Positions 11,301 through 19,200 of a stretch of DNA of 64,000 nucleotides are shown here, one piece after another. Under the pieces are notes generated by a model that saw nothing but the letters and a program-made list of their open reading frames with translations, was not told the origin of the DNA and did no database searches. Source of the DNA: Tengunoibacter tsumagoiensis (lineage in GTDB: Bacteria > Chloroflexota > Ktedonobacteria > Ktedonobacterales > Ktedonobacteraceae); contig NZ_BIFR01000002.1 of NCBI RefSeq assembly GCF_003967535.1, forward strand, positions 682,001-746,000, written 5' to 3'. The position numbers were made by a program, and so were the translations under genes. The first letter of the stretch is position 1. Each line of letters begins with the position of its first letter.

Positions 11301-14300
11301 GAACCAGACGGCTCTCTTTGTCCCGGCTCAGGAGCCATCAGGTCTGGCTATCAGTCCACGTGGGCATCGTGAGCACCTGATCGAGATCAATGGCAGTATC
11401 AGTGGCGGCCAATTGCACCTGATCTGGACCTATAGTCAGCAGGTGCATGAGCAGGAGACCATCAACAGGCTCGCGCAACACTATTTGCAGGCATTGCAGG
11501 CTCTGATTGCTCATTGTCAATCGCCTGCCGCAGGCGGGTATACTCCCTCAGATTTCCCGCTGGTAAAACTGAGCCAGGCCCAACTGGATGCAATTCTGAG
11601 CAGCGATCAGGGTGGGATCGAGGCCATCTACCCACTCTCGCCCTTGCAGCAAGGCCTCCTCTTCCAGAGTCTCTATGCTCCAGGAGAAGGCGATTACATC
11701 ATTCAGGTCCGTCTGACCTTGCGTGGGGAATTACGAACAGGCACATTTATTGATGCCTGGCAGCAGGTGATGAAGCGTCATGCGATTCTGCGCACAGGCT
11801 TCGTCTGGGAAGAGGTTGTGCAACCTCTTCAGGTAGTTCATCAGCATGTCTCCCTCCCATATGAGCAGCACGATTGGAGCGCTCTCTCGTTGGATGAGCG
11901 GACAGAACGTTTGCAGCTCTACCTGCGTGCAGATCGAATCCAGGGTTTTGACCTGACCCAGGCACCTTTGATGCGCCTGACCATCGTGCGTACAGATGAA
12001 GATAGCCACGAGATTGTGTGGACGCACCATCACCTTTTGCTGGATGGTTGGAGTCTCCCGGTTCTGCTGCAAGAAATATTTGCCCTCTACGAGGCTTCGG
12101 TTGCGAATAGACGACTGACCCTGAGAGACGTAACCTCTAATCAAGACTATATGGCCTGGCTGGCGCGACAGGATATGCGCAGTGCCGAACAGTTCTGGCG
12201 GCAGAACCTTGCGGGCTTCTCAGCTCCAACACAGCTGGATCTTGAGCGTCCATCTGGACATAGTAGCACTATTGAAGATCGGCATGGTATGCACTACCTG
12301 GCCCTGCCGAAAGAGCTCACATCGGCATTGCAGGAGATGGCGCGTCAGCAGCATCTGACGCTCAATACGCTGGTATTGGGAGCCTGGGCACTGCTCTTGA
12401 GTCGTTACAGCGATCATGATGATATCGTTGTTGGTTCCACGGTCTCTGGCCGGCCAGCAGAACTTTCCGGTGTCGAGACCATGGTAGGGCTGTTCATTAA
12501 TACCCTTCCGGTTCGTGTGAAGTTGCCAGCAGGCCAGCCTTTACGCTCCTGGCTTCGGGGATTGCAGGAGCAGCAAAGCGAACTGCGGCAGTATGAATAT
12601 ACCCCACTCGCCCAGGTCCAGAGTTGGAGCGAGCTTCCCAGAGGTCAGCAATTATTCGAGAGTCTGCTGGTGTTTGAGAACTATCCTATCGATAGCAGTA
12701 TGCTCAGCAAGGAAGTTCAGGGTGGTCAGGCCAGCCTCCAACTACAGACCATGAATGTGAAAGAGCAGTCTGCCCAGCCCCTCATGCTGGTGTGCACGCC
12801 GGGTCAGCAATTGAGCTTGCAGCTCATGTATCAGCGTACACACTTTAGCGATCTGGCAGTTGAGCAGATGCTGAGGCATCTTCAGACGCTCCTGACCGCC
12901 ATGGCTGCTCAACCAGACGTGTCACTGGCACGTATAGCCATGCAGCCACCGCAAGCACTCAGTACATGGACACAAAGCATCCCTGTTACCGGCGGACTTC
13001 ATGATAGATTTGAGCGGCAGCAGCAGCAAACTCCTGATGCTATTGCGCTCGTCTTTGAAGATCAACAATTGACCTATCGCGAACTCAATCAGCGAGCCAA
13101 TCAGCTTGCGCATCATTTGCGTGGCCTGGGTGTGGGGCCCGATGGACTGGTGGGGCTGGCCGTTGAGCGCTCGCTGGAGATGCTGGTAGGCATCCTGGGC
13201 ATCCTCAAAGCTGGTGGGGCTTACGTTCCACTCGATCCGAGCTATCCACAGGAGCGCCTGGCATTTCTCATGGCGGATGCGCAGATCCAGGTGCTGCTAA
13301 CGCAAGATCCAGTTCTTGCTCGCCTGCCTGAATATACCGGTCCTACGCTGTGTATGGATCGCGATTGGCCGTTGATCTCTCATCAAAGTGAAAGCACCCC
13401 ACAGGTTCTTTCGGATGAAGGGCATCTGGCCTATATCATCTATACCTCAGGCTCGACAGGACGGCCAAAAGGTGTGCTGGTCAATCATAGCAACGTCCTG
13501 CGCCTCTTTGAGTCTATGCCTGAGCCGATTCACTTTAGTTCTAGTGATGCGTGGACACTCTTTCACTCATATGCATTCGACTTTTCTGTCTGGGAGATGT
13601 GGGGAGCGCTGCTCAATGGCGGACGCCTGGAAGTGGTGCCCTTCTGGGTGAGCCGCTCTCCCGATAGTTTCCATCTCTTGTTGTGTGAGAAAGGGATCAC
13701 CGTTCTCAATCAGACGCCATCGGCTTTCCGACAATTACAGGCCATTGATGAACTTCAAGAGACCAGTCCCAACTTTGCACTACGCTATGTGATCTTCGGA
13801 GGTGAGGCGCTGGAACTGGCAAGCTTAAGTCCATGGGTCCAGCGTCATGGCGATGCGCAGCCACTACTCGTCAACATGTATGGCATTACCGAGACGACCG
13901 TTCATGTGACGACGCGTATTTTACGGAGAAGCGATATCGAATCTGCACCGGGCAGCCTCATCGGAACGCCTCTGGCCGACCTGAAGCTCTACGTATTGGA
14001 TCGTCACTATCACCCGGTTCCGGCAGGAGTTACAGGTGAACTCTATGTAGGTGGGTCTGGCCTTGCGCGTGGGTATCTCAATCGCACTGAGCTGACCTCC
14101 GAGCGCTTTATCCCCAATCCTTATGGGCAGTTAGGGGAGAGACTCTATAAAACCGGTGACCTGGCGCGCTATCGGGCTGATGGCGAATTAGAGTATCGTG
14201 GGCGTGCGGATGAACAGGTAAAAGTTCGTGGCTTCCGTATCGAACTGGGAGAGATCGAAAGTGTGCTGGCACAACATCCACAGGTGCGAGAGGGGGTCGT

Positions 14301-16233
14301 AGTCTTCAGGCAGGCCGCTAATGGTGTGAAGAGGCTTGTGGCTTATATTGTACCCATTGCGCAGGCTCCGGCTGAGACATTGGTCGCTGACGTCCGTAGT
14401 TATATGCAGCAACGCCTTCCAGACTATATGCTTCCCGCAGTATTGGTGACATTGCAGCACATGCCCCTTACCCCCAATGGCAAAATTGATCGTCGCGCTT
14501 TACCTGAACCAGAACAGCGCTCTACAGGAACAGACGAGCAGCAGCTCCCTCAGACCGAGATTGAGAAACGCCTGGCACTGGTCTGGCGACAGGTTCTGGG
14601 CATTGGTCAGGTAGGGATTCATGAAAACTTCTTTACGCTGGGTGGCGACTCGATCTTAAGTATTCAGGTTGTCTCATTGGCGCGGCAAGAGGGTATCTAT
14701 CTGACGCCGAGGCAGCTCTTCCAGCATCCAACGATCAGCGAACTGGCGACTGTTGTAGGCACCATTGTCAAAGTAGAGGCGGAACAGGGAATAGTAACAG
14801 GAGAGCTCCCCCTTACCCCTATTCAACAGTGGTTCTTCGAGCAAGAGCAGCCAGATCCTCATCACTGGAATCAGGCGATGCTCCTCACCAGTTCACATGC
14901 CTTAGATCCAGCGATCCTGCGTCTGGCTGTAGCAGAACTTCTGCGGCATCATGATGTACTCCGGCTCCGGTTCGAGCATCAGGACGGAAACTGGAGACAG
15001 CGTAATTCTGGTCTATCCAGTGCCATACCGTTCCAGATTCTAGACCTATCTGCTGTCCCCGTTGCTGAGCGCGAACAGGCCATTGCCACAAAGGCCACTG
15101 AGGTGCAGGCGAGCCTGGATCTCACCCATGGACCAGTGCTGCGCGTCGCGTATCTTCAGTTCGCCGCACACGAACCTGGACGTTTACTGATTGCCATCCA
15201 CCATCTGGCGGTTGATGGGGTCTCCTGGCGCATCCTGTTGGAGGATCTGCAAACAGCCTACCAGCAGATCTTGCAGGGCAACGAAACGGTCCAGTTGCCT
15301 CCAAAGACCACATCCTATCAACAATGGGCCCAACAGTTGCAGAGCTACGCCCAGACGGATCGCGTGCGCCAGGAGCTGAGCCACTGGCAGCGTCAGGCCG
15401 AAAAACAGACCACAAGCCTTCCAAGAGATCACGCACAGGGAAGCAATACAATTGCATCAACTCAGACCATAAGCCTCTCGTTAAGTGAGCAAGAGACCAG
15501 TGCTCTATTACATCAAGTTCCACAGGCTTACCATACACAGATCAACGATGTCCTGCTGACGGCATTTGCCCTGGCATTTATCAGATGGACCGGGCAGCGT
15601 GCAATCACAGTGCATCTTGAGGGGCATGGGCGCGAGGAGATTATCGAAGGGATCGACCTCTCAAGAACGGTTGGCTGGTTTACCAGTATCTACCCGGTCA
15701 GACTTGAGCCAGGAACTGAGGCACAGCCCATTGAGGCCCTCAAAGCCATTAAAGAACAGTTGCGGCAGATTCCACGTCATGGCATTGGCTACGGTCTGTT
15801 GCGCTACCTGAATGGCGCGATACAGGGCAGCGAACAGGTACAGAGCATGGTCGAAGCCGAGGTGAGTTTCAATTATCTAGGTCAATTTGACCAGGTACTT
15901 CATACCGACAGTTTATTGCAACCAGCTACGGAGTCAAGCGGATCTGCTGTAAGTACTCGTGGATACCGTACGCATCTGGTGGATATGAATAGCAGTATTT
16001 ATGGAGGACGATTACAGTTGATCTGGTCATATAGTCAAAACATTCATCGTCAGGAGACCATTCAGGCATTAGCGCAGGACTATTTGCAGCTCTTACAAAA
16101 ACTGATCTCCCTCTGCCTGGCACCCGAGGCTGGTGGATATACACCCTCAGATTTTCCTGAAGCTGAGGTGAATCAGAAAGATCTTGATAAACTGCTGAAC
16201 CGCTTAGGTCAGAAAAAGAAAAGGCAGAAATAG
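2368..16233 (+). CDS. Nonribosomal peptide synthetase, three modules (C-A-T-E x3): Val, Val, Thr
   Basis: A 4621-residue synthetase carrying modules 1-3. Domains by approximate residue: C1 43-475, A1 497-1000, T1 1005-1075 (Ser1041), E1 1085-1545; C2 1562-1995, A2 2020-2525, T2 2530-2595 (Ser2562), E2 2610-3070; C3 3084-3520, A3 3544-4050, T3 4060-4130 (Ser4095), E3 4140-4600. Active-site His-Asp motifs of all C and E domains are present (for example HHIISDAWS at 173-181 and HHLVVDGVSW at 1227-1236). Pocket codes give Val, Val and Thr. The ATG at 2368 has GGGAAGAGG six bases upstream. The chain begins with a C domain and no loading A-T pair, which fits N-acylation (lipoinitiation) or an upstream partner elsewhere. 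It ends on an E domain with a short basic tail that probably docks to the next synthetase. The stop codon is three bases before the next start. Confidence 0.97.
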   Translation: MSYDELAFSLEQEALFLQLLEEEGMKVEQQTIPLRKNTDPIPLSFTQQRLWFLDQLEPGLALYNMPVAVRLKGSISVSALAQALNEMKRRHDILRTTFTLTEQQALQIIHPYEPAILPLIDLQGLLEGERDMQASRCATEEFQRPFDLTQGPLLRSLVLRLDQNEHVLLLTIHHIISDAWSQGILMSELTTLYAAFEQGQPSPLPDLPLQYADYSVWQRGWLQKEVIEKDLLYWKEQLQGLSDTLELPLDYPRPPIQTFRGGSEHVEISLSLLTGLKQLGQQEDATLFMLLLAAFQILLARYSHQDDIAVGAAIANRTVPELENLLGFFANTLVLRTRLSDVLSYRDAINHTRRVALDAYEHQDVPFEQIVEALQPERSLSHNPLFQVMFTLQNVPFANLDLSDLVWQPLAIENNTAKFDLTLTLVETDQGVVGNLEYNRDLFKASTIHSMLEHFKWLLERLLANPDGNIWNLPLVLPAEAEQMLVQWNETARPYPHEATVPQLFAEQAALRPDAIALVCGQDQISYGELERRANQLAHCLQTLGVGTEVGVGLHVPRGLSQLIALLAIMKAGGHYVPLDPQAPLERLRFQLGQAGVNLLLTDPGLPQLEGAWRSLDLNQLLHESTHLSSEPPQQQAQAQTLAYILFTSGSTGEPKGVAVPHQAIIRLISQNWFAQLDHEQIGLQLAPLAFDASTLELWGSLLHGARLVLLTEQLPALERLAQVVQEQGVSWLWLTAGLFQQVVEYQPEALAGVRQVLAGGDVLGPEPVRALLRAHPGQQVINGYGPTENTTFTCCYPLDNPEQVEAAIPIGRPINQSTVYVLDRHRQPVPIGVIGELYTGGHGLARGYVGRSELTAERFVPHPFSATGGERLYRTGDLVRWRADGVLEYVGRADQQVKIRGYRIELGEIEQALRQQEALRDAIVLAREDAPGIKRLVAYLVVEEHATMDWDTIQASLQERLPEYMVPALHVVLQAFPLTPNGKVDRRALPAPEYAHLADAQSYVAPGNEQEQRLVAIWQQVLGVEQIGVHDNFFSLGGDSILSLQVVARARQQGLVLTPRQLFQSPTIAALAASLTPDSEQSVIEAEQGVVTGSVTLTPIQHWFFEQNQPDPQHWNQAMLLRTPAELSWPLLTETLQALQRQHDVLRLRFAPTPDGWQATHAEELLEVPACHVDLTTIPQEYRLRVMEACADQIQASLNLVHGPIWRAVSFHLGPQQEGRLLLVIHHLVVDGVSWRILLEDLQTAYDQGQRGASIQLPAKTTSWQQWASHLESYAQSEVVSEQLAYWQQQAALPVATLPIDHLEGKNTVASAQSVLIALSQAETQALLQEVPAAYRTQINDVLLTALAQALQQWTGQNNHRINLEGHGREDLFADVDLSRTVGWFTSIYPLVLSLPNDPQDLATALKAIKEQVRAIPSNGIGYGLARYLRSDKDGLREEIAPQISFNYLGQFDQTLAQTALFVPAQESPGMLVSPWGHREHLIEITGSISGGQLRLVWTYSQQVYEQETIDKLAQHYLKALQSLIVHCQSPSAGGYTPSDFPLASLKQSQVDLIYSTYKQIEAIYPLSPLQQGLLFQSLYAPGEGDYITQAQFSFQGSLNCAAFQRAWEQVVDRYSILRTAFLSDLVDDPQQLVLTHVLVPFKLEDWRDVPTDEQERRLNAYLQRDRQQGFVLDHAPLMRLTLIQLEDERYDLLWTHHHLLLDGWSLPLVLQAVGQAYEALVTDRPLRWPAVRPYQDYIAWLARQDQQAAERFWRQSLATLEPAAPLILREPPHPDEITLRRAEHNLLLGFEQTQSLQQSARQQQLTLNTLLLGSWGWLLATLSGQEQIVLGTTLAGRPPEISGNEEMVGLFINTLPLPLHIDGKQTLNTWLQQVQQQQSAMRQYEFTPLQQVQNWSPFPGGQALFETLFVFENYPLPVTAASPSSVQINTARTQEQTPYPLTCVVMPGEQVQLRLLYDQTRFSPETIELLLSRYHQLLTSLPDVLERPIANLTALLDSERTVLLEQWSQQNTPTPRESTVPQLFTEQAAQRPDAIALVCEQDQISYGELERQANQLAHRLQALGVATEVGVGLHVPRGLSQLIALLAILKAGGYYVPLDPQAPLERLRFQLGQAGVRLLLTDPDLPQLEGAWRSLDLSQLLRESEHLSSQPPQQRAQAQTLAYILFTSGSTGEPKGVAVPHHAIIRLVSQNWFAQLDHEQIGLQLAPLAFDASTLELWGSLLQGARLVLLTEQLPALERLAQVVQEQGVSWLWLTAGLFQQVVEYQPEALAGVRQVLAGGDVLGPEPVRALLRAHPGQQVINGYGPTENTTFTCCYPMDDPEQVEAAIPIGRPINQSTVYVLDRHRQPVPIGVIGELYTGGHGLARGYVGRSELTAERFVPHPFSATGGERLYRTGDLVRWRAEGVLEYVGRADQQVKIRGYRIELGEIEQALRQQEAVRDAMVLAREDAPGIKRLVAYLILDEHATLDWDTIQASLQERLPEYMVPALHVVVEAFPLTPNGKIDRRALPAPEYAHLADTQSYVAPGNEQEQRLVAIWQQVLGVEQIGVHDNFFSLGGDSILSLQVVARARQQGLVLTPRQLFQSPTIAALAASLTPDSERSVIEAEQGIVTGSVWLTPIQHWFFEQNQPDPQHWNQAMLLRTPAELSWPVLKQALQALQHQHDVLRLRFASTPDGWQATHAEELLEVPVCHVDLTTIPQEHRLRVIEVCADQIQASLDLTHGPIWRAVSFHLGPQQEGRLLLVIHHLVVDGVSWRILLEDLQTAYQQGQRGASIQLPAKTTSWQQWSRHLESHAQSEVVSEQLTYWQQQATLPVALLPVDHSGGENTVASAQSVLISLNQAETQALLQEVPAAYRTQINDVLLTALAQALQQWTGQSTHRIHLEGHGREDLFADVDLSRTVGWFTSIYPLVLSLPQDPQDSATALKAIKEQVRAIPSNGIGYGLARYLRSDKDGLREEIAPQISFNYLGQFDQTLNQTALFVPAQEPSGLAISPRGHREHLIEINGSISGGQLHLIWTYSQQVHEQETINRLAQHYLQALQALIAHCQSPAAGGYTPSDFPLVKLSQAQLDAILSSDQGGIEAIYPLSPLQQGLLFQSLYAPGEGDYIIQVRLTLRGELRTGTFIDAWQQVMKRHAILRTGFVWEEVVQPLQVVHQHVSLPYEQHDWSALSLDERTERLQLYLRADRIQGFDLTQAPLMRLTIVRTDEDSHEIVWTHHHLLLDGWSLPVLLQEIFALYEASVANRRLTLRDVTSNQDYMAWLARQDMRSAEQFWRQNLAGFSAPTQLDLERPSGHSSTIEDRHGMHYLALPKELTSALQEMARQQHLTLNTLVLGAWALLLSRYSDHDDIVVGSTVSGRPAELSGVETMVGLFINTLPVRVKLPAGQPLRSWLRGLQEQQSELRQYEYTPLAQVQSWSELPRGQQLFESLLVFENYPIDSSMLSKEVQGGQASLQLQTMNVKEQSAQPLMLVCTPGQQLSLQLMYQRTHFSDLAVEQMLRHLQTLLTAMAAQPDVSLARIAMQPPQALSTWTQSIPVTGGLHDRFERQQQQTPDAIALVFEDQQLTYRELNQRANQLAHHLRGLGVGPDGLVGLAVERSLEMLVGILGILKAGGAYVPLDPSYPQERLAFLMADAQIQVLLTQDPVLARLPEYTGPTLCMDRDWPLISHQSESTPQVLSDEGHLAYIIYTSGSTGRPKGVLVNHSNVLRLFESMPEPIHFSSSDAWTLFHSYAFDFSVWEMWGALLNGGRLEVVPFWVSRSPDSFHLLLCEKGITVLNQTPSAFRQLQAIDELQETSPNFALRYVIFGGEALELASLSPWVQRHGDAQPLLVNMYGITETTVHVTTRILRRSDIESAPGSLIGTPLADLKLYVLDRHYHPVPAGVTGELYVGGSGLARGYLNRTELTSERFIPNPYGQLGERLYKTGDLARYRADGELEYRGRADEQVKVRGFRIELGEIESVLAQHPQVREGVVVFRQAANGVKRLVAYIVPIAQAPAETLVADVRSYMQQRLPDYMLPAVLVTLQHMPLTPNGKIDRRALPEPEQRSTGTDEQQLPQTEIEKRLALVWRQVLGIGQVGIHENFFTLGGDSILSIQVVSLARQEGIYLTPRQLFQHPTISELATVVGTIVKVEAEQGIVTGELPLTPIQQWFFEQEQPDPHHWNQAMLLTSSHALDPAILRLAVAELLRHHDVLRLRFEHQDGNWRQRNSGLSSAIPFQILDLSAVPVAEREQAIATKATEVQASLDLTHGPVLRVAYLQFAAHEPGRLLIAIHHLAVDGVSWRILLEDLQTAYQQILQGNETVQLPPKTTSYQQWAQQLQSYAQTDRVRQELSHWQRQAEKQTTSLPRDHAQGSNTIASTQTISLSLSEQETSALLHQVPQAYHTQINDVLLTAFALAFIRWTGQRAITVHLEGHGREEIIEGIDLSRTVGWFTSIYPVRLEPGTEAQPIEALKAIKEQLRQIPRHGIGYGLLRYLNGAIQGSEQVQSMVEAEVSFNYLGQFDQVLHTDSLLQPATESSGSAVSTRGYRTHLVDMNSSIYGGRLQLIWSYSQNIHRQETIQALAQDYLQLLQKLISLCLAPEAGGYTPSDFPEAEVNQKDLDKLLNRLGQKKKRQK
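2494..7017 (+). other. NRPS module 1: C(starter/LCL-type)-A(Val)-T-E
   Basis: C1 opens with PLSFTQQRLWFLDQLEPG, the L-accepting/starter subtype, unlike C2-C8. The A1 pocket, aligned by hand to GrsA positions 235-331 plus Lys517 (here Lys984), reads D-A-L-W-L-G-G-T-F-K, very close to the classical valine code DAFWIGGTFK. T1 has LGGDSI (Ser1041), the form usual before E domains. E1 keeps HHLVVDGVSW and EGHGRED, so D-Val is expected. Confidence 0.85.
7051..11592 (+). other. NRPS module 2: C(DCL)-A(Val)-T-E
   Basis: C2 begins YPLSPLQQGLLFQSLY and has HHHLLLDGWS (1698-1707), the type that accepts a D-configured donor, consistent with E1 upstream. The A2 code is identical to A1 (D-A-L-W-L-G-G-T-F-K). 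T2 Ser2562; E2 motif HHLVVDGVSW at 2748-2757. The A-T-E part is nearly a copy of module 1. Confidence 0.85.
11617..16167 (+). other. NRPS module 3: C(DCL)-A(Thr)-T-E
   Basis: C3 is D-accepting (HHHLLLDGWS at 3220-3229). The A3 pocket reads D-F-W-N-I-G-M-V-H-K, an exact match to the well-known threonine code. T3 Ser4095; E3 motif HHLAVDGVSW at 4278-4287 and EGHGREE later. The expected residue is D-Thr (D-allo-Thr). It ends the first synthetase, so transfer to module 4 must be between proteins. Confidence 0.88.
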
Positions 16234-16236
16234 AGT

Positions 16237-19200
16237 ATGTCAACAACCACTATTCAAGATATCTATGCACTCTCTCCAATGCAACAGGGCATGCTTTTTC
16301 ACAGCCTGTATGCTCCTGATGCCGGAATGTATATAGAGCAAGTTAATTTTGTTGCTGACGGTGATTTCTCTCTCCCTCTTTTTATTCAAGCCTGGAATAT
16401 TCTGCTGAAGCATCACTCTATTCTGCGGACGGCTTTTGTCTGGGATGATATCGATAAACCGCTCCAGGTCGTGTATCAAGACGAAACGCTCCCATTCTCA
16501 CTGTATGACCTACGTGATTGGTCGATTGAGCAGCAGAAAGAAGAGGTAGAGGCGTTTCTCACGGCTGATCGCAAGCAGGGCTTTGATCTCTCTGAAGCGC
16601 CGCTGATGCGCCTGAGCTGCTTCTGGCTGGGGAGCAAGACCTATCAATTTGTCTGGACTCATCATCATATTTTGCTGGATGGTTGGAGCATCGCAACGTT
16701 TCTGCGCGAGCTCTTTGCCTGTTATCAGGCGTTGAGCCAGGGAACTGCGGTCCCTTTGAAGCCAGTTCGTCCCTATCGGGATTATATCTCCTGGTTACGG
16801 CAGCAGAGCTCTGCTGATGCGGAGGCATTCTGGCGTGGTGCCCTGCAAGGCTTTTCTTCTCCTCTGAAGCTGGCGATTGAGCGTGCATCTGGTGCGCGGT
16901 GGCAGGATGAGCATGGACAGCAGAAAGAACATTGGCTGGCGCTCTCTGCTCCTCTGACACAAACCCTTCTCCAGGTTGCTCGTCAGCAGCAATTAACGTT
17001 GAATGTGCTGGTGCAGGGAGCCTGGGCTCTTCTTTTGAGCCGTTATAGTGGGCAAGACGATATCGTTTATGGCACGACCGTTTCTGGACGTCCGGGCGAT
17101 TTAAGCGGCGTCGAAGCGATGATCGGGCTCTTCATCAATACGCTGCCTATGCGGGTGCGTGTCGAACCAGAAAAGACGTTTCTCTCTTTGCTCAAAGATC
17201 TCCAATCTTTTCAGAGCCAGGCCCAACAATATGAATACAGTCCGCTGGCTGAGGTCCAGAACTGGAGTGGCATCGAACATGGCAAGTCATTGTTTGATAG
17301 CCTGTATGTCTTTGAGAATTATCCACTCGCCGATGCTATTGCTGAGCAACGCGATGATCAGCAGGAGCAGGGGCTACGGCTGCAATTTGCTCATGCGCTT
17401 GAGCGTGCGAACTATCCCCTGACGCTGATTGCCCTGCCAGGCAGCTCACTCACTGTCAAGATCGCGTATGATACAGCACACTTTGCTGATGATGCGATTG
17501 CGCAGATGGCCGGGCATCTTGATCTGCTTTTAACAAACCTGGCCTCCAATCTTGATAAGCGTCTGAGCCATATTTCTCTGTTGACGCCGGATGAACTGGA
17601 TCGGCAGTTGATCAACTGGAATGCAACGAAGGCACCATATCCTGAAGAGAGCTCTCTTCATCAGCTCTTTGAGCAGCAGGTGGAGCGCACGCCCGATGCC
17701 ATCGCTGTTGTCCTACAAGAGCAACAGCTCACCTATGCTGATCTGAACCGCCGCGCTAATCAGCTTGCCTATTATTTACGCGCAAAAGGCGTTGGTCCCG
17801 AGGTATGCGTAGGTATCTCTGTCGAGCGTTCTCTTGAGATGGTTATTGCCTTGCTTGCTATCTTCAAGTCTGGGGGGGCCTATGTGCCGCTGGACCCGGC
17901 TTATCCTGCCGAGCGACTGGCTTTTATTCTGCAAGATGCTCAGATTTCGTTGCTACTGACACAACAGCATCTGGCACAACGTCTTCCCTCCCATACGGCT
18001 GAACTGATTTATCTGGATACCCAGTGGCAGTCCATTAACACGGAGCAGACAGAGAATCCCGCGCTTGAGATCCTGCCCGAGAATCTGGCCTATATTATTT
18101 ATACCTCTGGCTCGACAGGAACCCCCAAAGGTACCTTGCTGGTCCACAAAGGCCTGTGTAATTTGGCAACCGCGCAGATTCAGGCCTTCAATGTGACCGC
18201 CTCCAGCCGTGTCTTCCAGTTTGCATCGCTAAACTTTGATGCCTCCATCTCTGAAGTCGTCATGACATTACTGGTGGGAGCGACCCTGTGTCTGGAAACA
18301 CAGCCTGCACAACTTGTTGGATCGGCCCTGTTGGATCTCTGCTACGAGCAAGGGATTACGACCATCACCCTTCCGCCCTCGGTGTTAGCTGCATTGCCTG
18401 ACACAACTGCTCCCATTTTTCAATCGTTAGTGAGTGCAGGTGAGGCTTGTTCAGCGGAGATTGTTGCGCGTTGGAGCCAGTGGAGACGCTTCCTCAATGC
18501 CTATGGCCCGACAGAGACGACGGTCTGTGCCACTATTGCAGAATGTGTTGCGGATGGAGAGAGGCCATCGATCGGTCATCCTATCGCTAATACGCAGGTC
18601 TATCTCCTGGATGCAGCGATGCAAGTGGTGCCTGTCGGGGTGACAGGTGATCTCTATCTCAGTGGTGTGGGTCTGGCTCGTGGCTATCTCCATCGTCCAG
18701 ACCTTACCTGCGATCGCTTTCTGCCGCACCCATTCACGGATGAGCCAGGGGCGCGCCTGTATAAAACGGGCGACCTGGCGCGCTATCGAGCCGATGGCAG
18801 TATCGAGTATGTTGGACGGCAGGATGACCAGGTCAAGATTCGTGGCTATCGCATTGAACTAGGCGAGGTTGAACGCGTCCTGAGCCAGCATCCACATGTA
18901 CGAGATGTCGTGGCCATTGCCCGCGAAGATGCCACAAAGCATAAGCGGCTGCTGGCCTATGTTGTACTGAAACAGGGAGAGATCTTCTCGCCAGCCGAGA
19001 TGCGTACATATCTCCAACAGCGCATCCCTGAGTATATGATCCCGGCCTTTTTTATCTGTCTCGAACGTCTGCCTTTGAATGCCAATGGCAAAGTTGACCA
19101 GCGAGCCTTGCCAGATCCAGATGTGAGCCTGCGTCTGACAAATGGGCAGGAGTATCGTGCGCCACGCAATGAGATTGAGCAACAATTAGTCGATATCTGG

